Below, piece by piece: positions 45,248 to 53,522 of a DNA stretch of 64,000 nucleotides. The position numbers were made by a program, and so were the translations under genes. How positions within the stretch are numbered: the stretch's first letter is position 1; the number at the start of each line of letters is the position of its first letter. Source of the DNA: JAJNBA01 sp963842295 (GTDB lineage Bacteria > Actinomycetota > UBA4738 > HRBIN12); NCBI GenBank assembly GCA_963842295.1, contig CAWJFY010000004.1, positions 124,001-188,000 of the forward strand. The letters run 5' to 3'. Under the pieces are notes generated by a model. It did no database searches and was not told the origin of the DNA. It worked only from the letters and a program-made list of their open reading frames with translations.

Positions 45248-45490
45248 CTAGCCCGTGTATCCCTCGACGGTCCTCGGATCGCGAACGCTCGTGTCGTCGG
45301 GGTCTTGCCCGGCGGCCCGGCGAGCCCTGCGCTGATGGAGCAGGTCCCAGCACTGATCGAGGGTGACGCCGAGCTCCTGGAGCCGCTCCCGCTCGGCGTC
45401 GGTGGCTTCTCCGCGCCCTTCCTTCTCCCAGAGGCCGTGTTCCTCGTGCGCGATCTCGTTGATCCGGCCGATCACGTCTTGGTCGTCCAT
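45248..45490 (-). CDS. DUF2630 family protein
   Basis: An 80-residue acidic protein, MDDQDVIGRINEIAHEEHGL then ERERLQELGVTLDQCWDLLH and QRRARRAAGQDPDDTSVRD, ending TVEGYTG. The pattern (short helix pair, LDQCWDLLRQRRARR, VEGY end) is DUF2630, a small helical family of unknown function found in Actinobacteria. ATG 45490 has GAGGAGAG about 8 nt upstream. It is divergent from dnaE2, and the 94-bp gap holds the dnaE2 promoter and LexA box. Confidence 0.8.
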   Translation of the reverse strand: MDDQDVIGRINEIAHEEHGLWEKEGRGEATDAERERLQELGVTLDQCWDLLHQRRARRAAGQDPDDTSVRDPRTVEGYTG

Positions 45491-45547
45491 CGCGGCTCTC
45501 CTCTCAGGTCAGACCGAGTCTCACAGATGGAAAGGAGAACGGGTCTC

Positions 45548-45577
45548 TGGACAGGATCCTTCCGAACGTCCTACTAT
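45548..45577 (+). promoter_or_regulatory. dnaE2 promoter TGGACA-N18-TACTAT
   Basis: A -35-like TGGACA (45548-45553) and -10 TACTAT (45572-45577) are spaced by 18 nt. The expected start point, about 7 nt after the -10, coincides with the GTG start codon at 45585, so the transcript should be leaderless. Confidence 0.6.
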
Positions 45578-45592
45578 CGAACAGGTGTTCGG
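45577..45592 (+). promoter_or_regulatory. LexA (SOS) box TCGAACAGGTGTTCGG overlapping the dnaE2 start codon
   Basis: The same 16-mer as at 42986-43001. It begins at the last base of the -10 TACTAT and contains the GTG start codon (45585-45587), so one 16-bp element serves as operator, transcription start and first codons. Confidence 0.82.
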
Positions 45593-48500
45593 TTCTCCCG
45601 GGTTCGTCCATCTCGACGTCCGATCCGCCTTCTCTCTGAAGGAAGGGGCGTTCGTGCCCGAGCATCTCGCCACGCTGGCGGCGGAGATGGGGATGCCGGC
45701 CGTGGCGCTCACCGACCGGGACGGGCTCTACGGCGCCGCTCGGTTCGTCGCCGCCTGCGAGCGGGAAGGCGTCCGACCGATCCTCGGCGCCACGCTCACG
45801 ATCCGAGGAGACGGACGTGACGCCCCGCTGGTCCTGCTCGCGCAGGACGAGCGGGGCTACGCCAACCTCTGCCGCCTGATCACCGACGCGCACATGCTGG
45901 GGGAGCGCGGCGATCCCTCGATCACCGCGACCCAGGTCTGTGCCCACGCCGCCGGGCTCATCGCGATCGCCGGCCCGCGTTCGCACGCGGGCCGGCTCGC
46001 CGTCCGCGGCCTCACCGACGCCGCCGCCGAGATGCTCCACCCGTTCCGCGAGGCGTTCGGACCGGAGCGTCTCTACGTCGCGGCCGAGCACCGGATGGAA
46101 CGCGGCTCGAACACGGAGATCCGCTCGATGCTCCGCCTAGCCGAGCGGGCGGAGGTCCGCGCCGTCGCCACCAACCCCGTCCGCTACCTCGTGCCCGAGG
46201 ATGCGTTCCTGGCCGACGCGCTCGAGTGCATGCGCCAGATCGTGCCGATCGCGGCAAACCACGTGTCCCGCATGAACGCGGAGGGATGGCTGAAGCCCGC
46301 CGAGGCGATGCGTCTTTTGTTCGCCGAACGACCCGACCTCTGTGACACGACCCTGGCGATCACCGACTCGTGCCGCTTCGACCTCGGGCTGAAGCAAGTG
46401 CACTTCCCGGACTTCCCGACGCCGGCCGGGCGCAACGCCGACGCGATCTTGGCCGAGCGCTGCTGGGCCGGCGTCTACGACCGGGGGATGACCGAGGACG
46501 AGCGCCTCCGCGACCGTCTCCACCTCGAACTCTCGATGATCCGGCAGATGGACTACGCGGCGTACTTCCTCACGGTCGCCGACATCACGGCCGACATCCG
46601 CGCGATGGGGATCCACTGCGCGTGCCGCGGTTCGGCCGCCGGCTCCTTGGTCTGCTACCTACTCCGGATCTCCGACGTCGACGCGCTCCGTCACGACCTC
46701 GCGTTCGAACGCTTCCTGAACCCGATGCGCGACGAGCTGCCGGACATCGATATCGACGTCGAGTCCGCGCGGCGCGAGGACATCTACGACATGGTGCTCT
46801 CGCGCCACGGCGACGAACGGACCGGCTGCGTCGCGATGATCGACACGTACCGAGCTCGCGCGGCGGTCCGCGAGGTCGGCAAGGCGCTCGGTCTGCCGGA
46901 GATCGAGGTCGGGATGGTGGCGAAGTCCTTCCCGCACATCTCGGCGCGCAACCTGCGGGAGGCGCTCGCCCGGTTGCCGGAGCTGGACGGGATCAACCTC
47001 CCGATGGCTCAGCTCGAGCTGCTGTTCCGCGTGGCCGAGCGCCTCGACGGCTTCCCGCGTCACATCGCGCTGCATCCCTGCGGGATCGTGCTGTCCTCCC
47101 ACGACCTGGTCGACCGGGTGCCGCTGGAGCGTTCCGCGAACGGTCACCGGATGATCCAGGCCGACAAGGACGACGTCGAGCTGCTCGGCTACCTGAAGCT
47201 CGACGTCCTCGGCGTGCGGATGCTCTCGTCGATGCGTCACGCGACGGACGAGATCGCGCGGACGTTGGGGGAGAAGGTCGACCTCGAACGGATCCCGCTC
47301 GACGACGAGGCCACGTTCGAGATGATCCGCGCCTCCGACACGCTCGGGTGCTTCCAGATCGAGTCACCCGGTCAGCGCGAGCTGCTCCAGAAGCTCCAGC
47401 CCAGCCGGTGGGAGGACCTGATCGTCGACATCTCGCTGTTCCGTCCCGGCCCGGTGAAGTCCGACATGATCACGCCGTACCTGCGGCGGCGCGCGAGCTT
47501 CGAGTCGCCGGTCTACGTCCACCCCGACCTACGCCCTGCCCTGCGGGAGACGTTCGGCGTGATCGTCTATCACGAGCAAGTGATGCGGACGCTCGCCGCG
47601 ATCGCCGGATGGGACCTCACCTACGCGGACCACGTGCGCCGTCACCTCGACCACGAGGAGCTGCTGCCCGGCTTCCGCGAAGAGTTCCTCCGGGGCGCCG
47701 GCGAGCGGGGAGTGGACGCGGTGGCCGCGGAGCGAACCTGGGACGCCGTGGCCCAGTTCGCGTCCTTCGGGTTCTGCAAGGCGCACGCGGCGGCGTTCGC
47801 GGTGCCCACGTACCGCAGCGCCTGGTTGAAGGCGCACTACCCGGCGCAGTTCCTGGCCGGGATCCTCACGCACGACCCTGGGATGTACCCGCGGCGGGCG
47901 TTGCTGGACGATGCGCGCCGTCGCGGCATCCCGATCCTGGCTCTGGACGTGAACGTGAGCGAGCCCGAGTACACGGCGGAAGAGGTGGGGGGGTCTGGGG
48001 GGCTCAAGAAGCGAGCGCTCCGCGCGAGCGTAGCCCCCCAGGGATCAGGAGGGGAGTACGGCATCCGGCTCGCGCTCCAGGACGTCCACGGGATCTCCGA
48101 CGGCGAGATCCGTTCGATCATGATCGCGCGGGCGGAACGGCCTTTCACGAGCGTCGAGGACTTCCTGCGCCGGACCTCGGTGGCGAGGCCGGTCGTAGAG
48201 GCGCTCGCGCACGCGGGAGCGTTCGACGCGCTCCGAGTGAGCAACCGTCGCGGACATCTCTTCGCGGCGATCACCACCGAGGCCGCCCGGGAAGGAGACC
48301 AGCTGCGACTGTCGCTCGACGCGCCCGTTGCGACCACGACCGGCGACGGTTCGACCGGCTTCGCCTTCCGGGACTACACCGACGCCGAGGTCGTGCGCGC
48401 GGAGCTCGAGGTCCTGGGGCTGGACGCTACCCGCCACATCGTGAGCTTCTACGAACCGTTGCTGCGCGACCTCGGCGTCACCTACTCCGAAGACGTCTGG

Positions 48501-48875
48501 CGATGCCGGGCGAACGAGTGGGTGATGGTGGCCGGTGTGAAGGTCTCCTCGCAGACCCCCGCGATCCGCAGCGGTCAGCGGATCATCTTCCTCACGCTCG
48601 ACGACGGCACCGGCCCCCTCGAGGTCACGGTCTTCGAGTCGGTGCAGCCGAAGGTCGCCAAGACCGTATTCCACGCGTTCGCGATGGTGGTGTGGGGGCA
48701 GGTCCGCCGGACCGGTCGTCGGGGCGTGAGCGTGGTCGCCGAGGAGGTCTGGGACCTCACGGCGCTGCACCGGGCTCGCGCCGACGACACGCTCCGCGAG
48801 ACGATGGCGGGCCCGGTGCAGCCAACCAGCCCGGACCTCCGTCTGTGGCACGCGAGCCCCGGGTCTGCGGGCTGA
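45585..48875 (+). CDS. dnaE2: Error-prone DNA polymerase III alpha subunit DnaE2
   Basis: A 1096-residue C-family polymerase. The PHP domain starts almost at once (FVHLDVRSAFSLKEGAFVPEHL), and its first metal motif is degenerate (HLD instead of HxH), as in proofreading-deficient DnaE2. The palm has CACRGSAAGSLVCYLL and the catalytic LPDIDIDVESARRE, then TYRARAAVREVGKALG. Fingers and tHhH follow, and an OB fold is near residues 985-1050 (VMVAGVKVSSQTP). Without GTG 45585 the PHP strand would be lost, so this start is well supported even though it lies inside the LexA box. Residues near 805-820 derive from a palindromic insertion. dinB overlaps the stop. The enzyme performs damage-induced mutagenic synthesis; no imuA or imuB is in the window. 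Confidence 0.93.
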   Translation: MFGSPGFVHLDVRSAFSLKEGAFVPEHLATLAAEMGMPAVALTDRDGLYGAARFVAACEREGVRPILGATLTIRGDGRDAPLVLLAQDERGYANLCRLITDAHMLGERGDPSITATQVCAHAAGLIAIAGPRSHAGRLAVRGLTDAAAEMLHPFREAFGPERLYVAAEHRMERGSNTEIRSMLRLAERAEVRAVATNPVRYLVPEDAFLADALECMRQIVPIAANHVSRMNAEGWLKPAEAMRLLFAERPDLCDTTLAITDSCRFDLGLKQVHFPDFPTPAGRNADAILAERCWAGVYDRGMTEDERLRDRLHLELSMIRQMDYAAYFLTVADITADIRAMGIHCACRGSAAGSLVCYLLRISDVDALRHDLAFERFLNPMRDELPDIDIDVESARREDIYDMVLSRHGDERTGCVAMIDTYRARAAVREVGKALGLPEIEVGMVAKSFPHISARNLREALARLPELDGINLPMAQLELLFRVAERLDGFPRHIALHPCGIVLSSHDLVDRVPLERSANGHRMIQADKDDVELLGYLKLDVLGVRMLSSMRHATDEIARTLGEKVDLERIPLDDEATFEMIRASDTLGCFQIESPGQRELLQKLQPSRWEDLIVDISLFRPGPVKSDMITPYLRRRASFESPVYVHPDLRPALRETFGVIVYHEQVMRTLAAIAGWDLTYADHVRRHLDHEELLPGFREEFLRGAGERGVDAVAAERTWDAVAQFASFGFCKAHAAAFAVPTYRSAWLKAHYPAQFLAGILTHDPGMYPRRALLDDARRRGIPILALDVNVSEPEYTAEEVGGSGGLKKRALRASVAPQGSGGEYGIRLALQDVHGISDGEIRSIMIARAERPFTSVEDFLRRTSVARPVVEALAHAGAFDALRVSNRRGHLFAAITTEAAREGDQLRLSLDAPVATTTGDGSTGFAFRDYTDAEVVRAELEVLGLDATRHIVSFYEPLLRDLGVTYSEDVWRCRANEWVMVAGVKVSSQTPAIRSGQRIIFLTLDDGTGPLEVTVFESVQPKVAKTVFHAFAMVVWGQVRRTGRRGVSVVAEEVWDLTALHRARADDTLRETMAGPVQPTSPDLRLWHASPGSAG
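47995..48041 (+). repeat. In-frame palindromic insertion inside dnaE2
   Basis: CTGGGGGGCT (47995-48004) and AGCCCCCCAG (48032-48041) are perfect 10-bp inverted arms around a GCGAGCGC/GCGCGAGCG-rich centre. They are translated as a low-complexity stretch (GGLKKRALRASVAPQ) between YTAEEV and YGIRLALQDVHG. It looks like a small palindromic repeat element tolerated in a surface loop; whether it recurs in the genome cannot be seen here. Confidence 0.6.
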
Positions 48876-48925
48876 TGGGTCTGCAGGCTGATGACCTGCG
48901 GGCTGATGACCTGCGGGCTGACGTT
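48865..48925 (+). repeat. Degenerate 15-bp tandem repeat at the dnaE2-dinB junction
   Basis: Four units of CTGCGGGCTGATGAC (48865, 48881, 48896, 48911; the first is 16 bp long, and the second and last diverge by a few bases). The first unit contains the dnaE2 stop and the TGATG overlap with dinB. In the dinB frame they encode the repeats LQADD-LRADD-LRADV. Confidence 0.75.
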
Positions 48926-50128
48926 CCGCGGGATGATGTCGCCGTGAGCGCTCCCGGCCGGCCGCCCGAGCCGATCCTGCATGTCGATCTCGACGCGTTC
49001 TACGCCTCGGTGGCGATCCTCAAGGACCCGTCGCTCAAGGGCAAGCCGGTGATCGTCGGCGGGACCGGCTCGCGCGGGGTGGTCACCAGCGCGTCGTACG
49101 AGGCCAGGAAGTACGGGGTCCACAGCGCGATGCCATCGGTGCGCGCGCGCCGGCTGTGCCCGGACGGGATCTTCCTCCCGCCGGACTTCGACGCCTATCG
49201 CGTTCACTCGAACCGCTTCCGCGAGGTCCTGCTCGCACATACACCGCTGGTGGAGCCGATCTCCCTGGACGAAGCGTTCCTGGATGTCGGTGGCGCCATC
49301 CTCCTGTTCGGATCGCCCGAGGCGATCGCGATGAAGATCCGGCGTGAGGTCGCCCGGGAGGTCGGGATCACCTGTTCGGTCGGCGTCGCGCCGAGCAAGT
49401 TCGTGGCGAAGCTCGCCTCGGACGGATGCAAGCCCGACGGGCTGCTCCACGTGCCTACGGAAGAGGTCGCGAGCTTCCTGGAGCCGCTTCCCGTCGGGAG
49501 GCTCTGGGGTGTGGGGGAGAAGACCGCGGAGGCGTTGGGGCGCTTGGCGATCCGGACCGTGGGCGACCTAGGCAGGACACCGGTGACGATCCTCGAGCGG
49601 CTCCTCGGTGAGGCGGCGGCGAGCCATCTGGCCGGACTGGCGCGGGGGTTCGACGACAGGCCGGTCGTTCCGTACGAATCGCCGAAGTCGATCGGCCACG
49701 AGGAGACCTTCGATCGAGATCTGGACGACGATGACGAGATCCTGCGGGAGTTGCTGGCGTTGTCGGGCCGCGTGGCGGCTCGTCTCCGCGAGGACGGCTA
49801 CCGATCGAGGACCGTCACACTCAAGGTCCGACTCGCGAACTTCACGACCCTCACCCGCTCGCGGACACAGAGAGATCCCACCGATCTCGGCGCCGACCTC
49901 CATCGGGTCACGTCCGAGCTGTATCGAGGTCTTCCCGGGACGAAGCGCCGGGTCCGGCTGCTGGGAGTCCAGGCAGGGGGATTGGTTCCGGCGGGTGCCC
50001 AGCAACTGGCGCTCCTGCACGGCGAACGATGGGACGACGTGGAGCGCACCGTCGACCGCATCGATCGCCGCTTCGGGCCCGGCTCGGCGAAGCCCGCGAG
50101 CCTCCTCGACCGCACCCGTCGCCGGTAG
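48875..50128 (+). CDS. dinB: DNA polymerase IV (Y-family, DinB)
   Basis: A 417-residue Y-family polymerase if it starts at ATG 48875 (TGATG overlap), or 394 residues from GTG 48944, which skips the repeat-coded leader. The catalytic acids are all present: HVDLDAFYASVA (first Asp) and SLDEAFLDVG (Asp-Glu). Other features are GGTGSRGVVTSASYEARKYGV (nucleotide binding), CSVGVAPSKFVAKLAS, HhH motifs near residue 210, and the little-finger domain. The C-terminal QQLALLHG resembles a beta-clamp-binding peptide. It is therefore an active polymerase, unlike ImuB. Overlap with dnaE2 puts it under the same LexA control. Confidence 0.93.
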   Translation: MGLQADDLRADDLRADVPRDDVAVSAPGRPPEPILHVDLDAFYASVAILKDPSLKGKPVIVGGTGSRGVVTSASYEARKYGVHSAMPSVRARRLCPDGIFLPPDFDAYRVHSNRFREVLLAHTPLVEPISLDEAFLDVGGAILLFGSPEAIAMKIRREVAREVGITCSVGVAPSKFVAKLASDGCKPDGLLHVPTEEVASFLEPLPVGRLWGVGEKTAEALGRLAIRTVGDLGRTPVTILERLLGEAAASHLAGLARGFDDRPVVPYESPKSIGHEETFDRDLDDDDEILRELLALSGRVAARLREDGYRSRTVTLKVRLANFTTLTRSRTQRDPTDLGADLHRVTSELYRGLPGTKRRVRLLGVQAGGLVPAGAQQLALLHGERWDDVERTVDRIDRRFGPGSAKPASLLDRTRRR

Positions 50129-50152
50129 GTTCCTTCGATCGGGAGCCGACTC

Positions 50153-50158
50153 TATAAT
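50153..50158 (+). promoter_or_regulatory. Consensus -10 TATAAT upstream of the DUF3040 gene
   Basis: A perfect TATAAT lies 37 nt before ATG 50196. Unlike most promoters here it leaves a leader containing the ribosome site CGGAGG (50185-50190). Confidence 0.55.
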
Positions 50159-50195
50159 CGTTGGGGACGGGTCGTTCCCACGGCCGGAGGTTCAG

Positions 50196-50555
50196 ATGCC
50201 CCTCAACGACAACGAGCAGAAGATCCTGGAGGAGATCGAGCGGCGACTCTCGGAGGAAGATCCGAGACTCGTCGAACAGGTCAGTCGCACCGACCTGCAT
50301 ACCCACGCCTGGGCCCGGATGAAGATGGCGATCGCCGGCTTCGTCCTCGGCCTGTTGCTGCTCCTCCTGGTCGGTGTCTCCCCCTGGCTCGCCGCCGGTG
50401 GCTTCGTGTTGATGACGCTCTCGGCACTGCTCGCCTACCGCTACGCGGGTCGACTCGGCGACGAGAACGTGGCCCCGGGGACCTTCGGTAGCATCGCCGC
50501 CCGCGTCGCAAGACGACTCCGTCGGCCGGCGCCGGGTCGTCCTCCCGAGGACTGA
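50196..50555 (+). CDS. DUF3040 small membrane protein
   Basis: A 119-residue protein: a soluble N-terminus (MPLNDNEQKILEEIERRLSE) that is the DUF3040 signature, then two TM helices (MAIAGFVLGLLLLLLVGVS and AAGGFVLMTLSALLAYRYAG) and a basic C-terminus rich in Arg and Pro. DUF3040 proteins are abundant in Actinobacteria and often lie near cell-division genes. Their function is unknown. ATG 50196 is fixed by CGGAGG at spacing 5, and a TATAAT is 37 nt upstream. Confidence 0.85.
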   Translation: MPLNDNEQKILEEIERRLSEEDPRLVEQVSRTDLHTHAWARMKMAIAGFVLGLLLLLLVGVSPWLAAGGFVLMTLSALLAYRYAGRLGDENVAPGTFGSIAARVARRLRRPAPGRPPED

Positions 50556-50768
50556 TCCACACACACGCGCGTTCATTCCGCGCGAACACGTTGTCGATCA
50601 CACCGTCTGACCACTGCGCTTGCCACGCGTTCACCGATGGGTGTACAACGTGCATTCCTTCCCCTGGGTGCGAGTCGTCGCCAGAGGGCGGGTCTCCCAG
50701 GAGAGCCCGTGGCGGTCGCGCCGGATGGTTCGACTCGGTACGTGAACATCGAAAGGGCGCGCGTCCGG

Positions 50769-51263
50769 ATGGAGGGCTTCACCGCTCATCAAGCTTGCAA
50801 GTTCACGGGTTGCTCGGCGCGTCAGCTCCGCTACTGGGACGAGATCGGACTCGTCGAGCCGTCGGTCCAGGGCACGGGCGGTCGACCGGGGGTGCCGCGG
50901 CTCTATTCGTTCCGTGACCTCGTCGCGCTTCGGGTCGTGAAGTCGCTGCTCGACGGCGGCATGTCGCTCCAGCGGGTCCGTCGGTCGTGGGAGTTCCTGA
51001 CGAAGAAGGCCGGCCTCACCAAGCACCTCTCCGAGGTGAAGCTCGTGACCGACGGGCAGTCGATCTTCAAGATCTGCCGCCGAGACGGTGAGGTGATGGA
51101 CGCCCTGCGGGACGGGCAGATGGCGTTCTTCGTCGCGATCGACGACATCGCCACGGGAGTGGAGACGAAGGTCCGCCAGTTCGAGGACGATCGGGAACGG
51201 TTCGTCCGGGCATTGCGAGCGGCCGCAGCGCACACGGCGACGGGCCAGTCCGCCGCTCGCTGA
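50769..51263 (+). CDS. MerR-family transcriptional regulator
   Basis: About 164 residues from ATG 50769. The winged-helix domain reads FTAHQACKFTGCSARQLRYWDEIGLVEPS, then RLYSFRDLVALRVVKSLLDGGMSLQRVRRSWEFL, which is the MerR HTH and wing. The C-terminal part (SIFKICRRDGEVMDALRDGQ and after) is a short domain with one Cys, not the canonical metal-binding loop, so the inducer is unknown. In-frame GTG 50742 or ATG 50637 would add poorly conserved residues. AAAGGG at 50752-50757 precedes ATG 50769. The preceding 213 bp show no other gene. It converges on the transglutaminase operon. Confidence 0.85.
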   Translation: MEGFTAHQACKFTGCSARQLRYWDEIGLVEPSVQGTGGRPGVPRLYSFRDLVALRVVKSLLDGGMSLQRVRRSWEFLTKKAGLTKHLSEVKLVTDGQSIFKICRRDGEVMDALRDGQMAFFVAIDDIATGVETKVRQFEDDRERFVRALRAAAAHTATGQSAAR

Positions 51264-51266
51264 CGA

Positions 51267-53522
51267 TCAGCGACCCCGGTACAGACCGACCAGCCACCTC
51301 TTGGGCCCGACCGCGCGCCTGATCTCCCGTATGGCGGTGTCCGCGGCGCCCCCCGCCTCGGCGGCTTGCTCGTCATCGGGCTCATGCGGGGAGTACGCGG
51401 CCGCGGTCGCCAGTCTCGTCAGCCGATCGAGGTGACCGTTCGAGAGGTAGCCGGTCTCCGTCACCTTCTGTCGATACTCCTCCAGGGTCTCGCCCGGGCC
51501 GCGGCCGAGCCCCAGCCCGGCAGCACGCTCGGTGAATTGGTCGTACGTCTCCAGGATCAACCTCCGGGGCTCGGCCGCGGCCCCGCGCAGACGCACTCTC
51601 CGACGGAACGCACGAGCCGGTGGCACCAGGAGCAGGAAGGCGGCGGCGAGGATCACGGCGACGGCCAGCGCGGTCCGCGCCCGGATCGGGGGATCTTGGC
51701 CCGAGCGGACGCCCCGAGAACCGGCAGGGATGGGGGGCGGGGCGCTCCCGGTCCGGGGATCGTTTTCGATGCGATCCCGCTGGCTCTGACCCGGGCCTGC
51801 CCCGGCACCGGCTCCCTGATCGGGCCCGCCCGGGGGGCACCCGGGTCCCGGACATGAGGGGGCGGGGGGGTCGTAGGCGATCACCGATGGGTTCACCCGG
51901 GTAGGGGTCGGTTCGAACGGCATCCATCCCCAACCGGAGAAATAGACCTCCACCCAACTGTGGGCCTTGTCCGTCCTGATCGAGTACTGGCTGGGTGTGC
52001 TCGGGGACGTCGTGCCGGACGCGAATCCGACGACCACTCGGGACTGGATCCCGATCGAGCGCAGCATCACGGCCATCGCGGTCGAGAACTGCTGGCAGAA
52101 GCCCTGCTTCGACACCGTCAGGAACTCGAGGATCGAGCGTGTTCCTCCTCGGAGGGGGGTGTCGATCGTGTAGGAGAACTCCGACGGGTCTTGGAGACGA
52201 TCCTGGATCGCGAGCGCCTTGTCGAAGTCTTCGTCGGCGTCTGCCGTCCACTCGCGCGCGAGCGCCTGGATCTCCTCGATCTCCGCGGAGTTCTCGGGCA
52301 GGCGAAGGTACCGGCCGCCCTCCAGCGGCGTCGAGACGGTCACGTCGCGGAGCTCGTCGCCGGTCGGCTGGGCCTGCGACGCCTCGACGGTGTAGCTGTC
52401 GCCTTCCTGGAGAGGCGTGTCCACGAGCGTGGTCCCCGTGGCCACGACGAACCGAACGGTCCGGTCGTCCACCCCGATCGATCTCATGGGATACGGCGTG
52501 GGCAGCCAGCGTTGCGCCAGGTCGACCGTGACGTCGATGGTGACGCGGTGCGTGAGGTCGCCGAGCAGATCGGACCCGGGCACCTGATCGCCCGGTGCGA
52601 GGACCGAGCCCTCCTCGGTGCCTGGCTTCCACTGCACTCCGTCGAAGTCCGGGAGCGCCACGAGCCGGAGGTAAGTAGGTCTGGAGGCGGTCACGCGGAG
52701 CACCTCGACGGGCGTCCGTTGACTCAGGGAGTTCTGGACGGATACGAACGGATCGATCGCGACGCGATCTTCCGCAGGCGTGCCGAAGTCGATCACGGCC
52801 TGTGAGCCGAAGCCGGGGACCACGATCGGCGCCAAGATGGCCGCGCCCAGCGCGGTGAAAGCGAGGCGCCGGGCACCGCGGCCGGCGGACGCAGCCACCC
52901 CGCGACGGGCCGACGACCAGACGGGACCCCATCCCTGCACCCGCGCCAGCCCGTCGGCGAACACCACGAGCAGCGCGGCCGCGAGGAACGCCACGCCGTA
53001 GAGGGGCTTCACGAACTCTTCGAGCACCGTGTCGGCGAAGGCAACGAGCGCCACCGGCGGGATGAGCCCCAGCAGCGGGCTTCCGGCACGGAAGGCGAGG
53101 GCGTGGGCCGAGAACACCGCTGCCCACAGGGAGACGACGGCGGCCAGGAGGAGCGGAGCGATCGGCTCCGCCGGCGCTGTCTGGAGCCTCGCCTGCTCAC
53201 CGACCAGGGCGGCGGCATCGAGGGTCGCACGGAGCGTGTCGGCGGTCGGCAGGCCGTACCAGGTGGTCTCGGGGAAGACGATCAGGCCGACGGCGAGCGC
53301 GAGTCCCGCGGCGCTCGCCGTGGTGGCGAGGAGTAGGCCGCGCCGCTCGAACGCGACCGCCAGCAAGGCGGCGGCGACCGCGGCACCGACCAGCTGCGGG
53401 GTGGTCGCGCTGCCCAGGAAGACGCGCCCGAACGCCAAGGCAGTTACCGCCGCCAAGAGCGTTGCGGCGACGAGCCCGATCAGACGATGCGTGCGAGCGG
53501 ACGTTCCACCGGCGTGTGCCAT
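51267..53522 (-). CDS. Transglutaminase-like membrane protein (DUF3488/TgpA-like)
   Basis: A 751-residue protein. About six TM helices occupy residues 15-230. A periplasmic domain follows, ending in a transglutaminase core with Cys in SKQGFCQQFSTAMAVMLRSIG, His in DKAHSWVEVYFSGWGWMPFEPTP, and Asp expected just after. A Gly/Pro-rich linker, another TM helix (ALAVAVILAAAFLLLVPP) and a C-terminal DUF4129-like helical tail complete it. This TgpA architecture usually accompanies MoxR and DUF58 proteins, as here. The role of such operons is not established; protein cross-linking or proteolysis at the cell surface is suspected. ATG 53522 overlaps the DUF58 gene by 43 bp. Confidence 0.88.
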   Translation of the reverse strand: MAHAGGTSARTHRLIGLVAATLLAAVTALAFGRVFLGSATTPQLVGAAVAAALLAVAFERRGLLLATTASAAGLALAVGLIVFPETTWYGLPTADTLRATLDAAALVGEQARLQTAPAEPIAPLLLAAVVSLWAAVFSAHALAFRAGSPLLGLIPPVALVAFADTVLEEFVKPLYGVAFLAAALLVVFADGLARVQGWGPVWSSARRGVAASAGRGARRLAFTALGAAILAPIVVPGFGSQAVIDFGTPAEDRVAIDPFVSVQNSLSQRTPVEVLRVTASRPTYLRLVALPDFDGVQWKPGTEEGSVLAPGDQVPGSDLLGDLTHRVTIDVTVDLAQRWLPTPYPMRSIGVDDRTVRFVVATGTTLVDTPLQEGDSYTVEASQAQPTGDELRDVTVSTPLEGGRYLRLPENSAEIEEIQALAREWTADADEDFDKALAIQDRLQDPSEFSYTIDTPLRGGTRSILEFLTVSKQGFCQQFSTAMAVMLRSIGIQSRVVVGFASGTTSPSTPSQYSIRTDKAHSWVEVYFSGWGWMPFEPTPTRVNPSVIAYDPPAPSCPGPGCPPGGPDQGAGAGAGPGQSQRDRIENDPRTGSAPPPIPAGSRGVRSGQDPPIRARTALAVAVILAAAFLLLVPPARAFRRRVRLRGAAAEPRRLILETYDQFTERAAGLGLGRGPGETLEEYRQKVTETGYLSNGHLDRLTRLATAAAYSPHEPDDEQAAEAGGAADTAIREIRRAVGPKRWLVGLYRGR

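Noticed and set aside
47995..48041. Hairpin in dnaE2 as a transcription terminator
   Set aside because: It lies within an intact coding frame, has no T-run, and the coding sequence continues with polymerase motifs on both sides.
46370..48874. Upstream extension of the dinB frame to a 1252-residue protein
   Set aside because: This stretch is the +1 shadow of dnaE2; Y-family homology begins only after about 48950.
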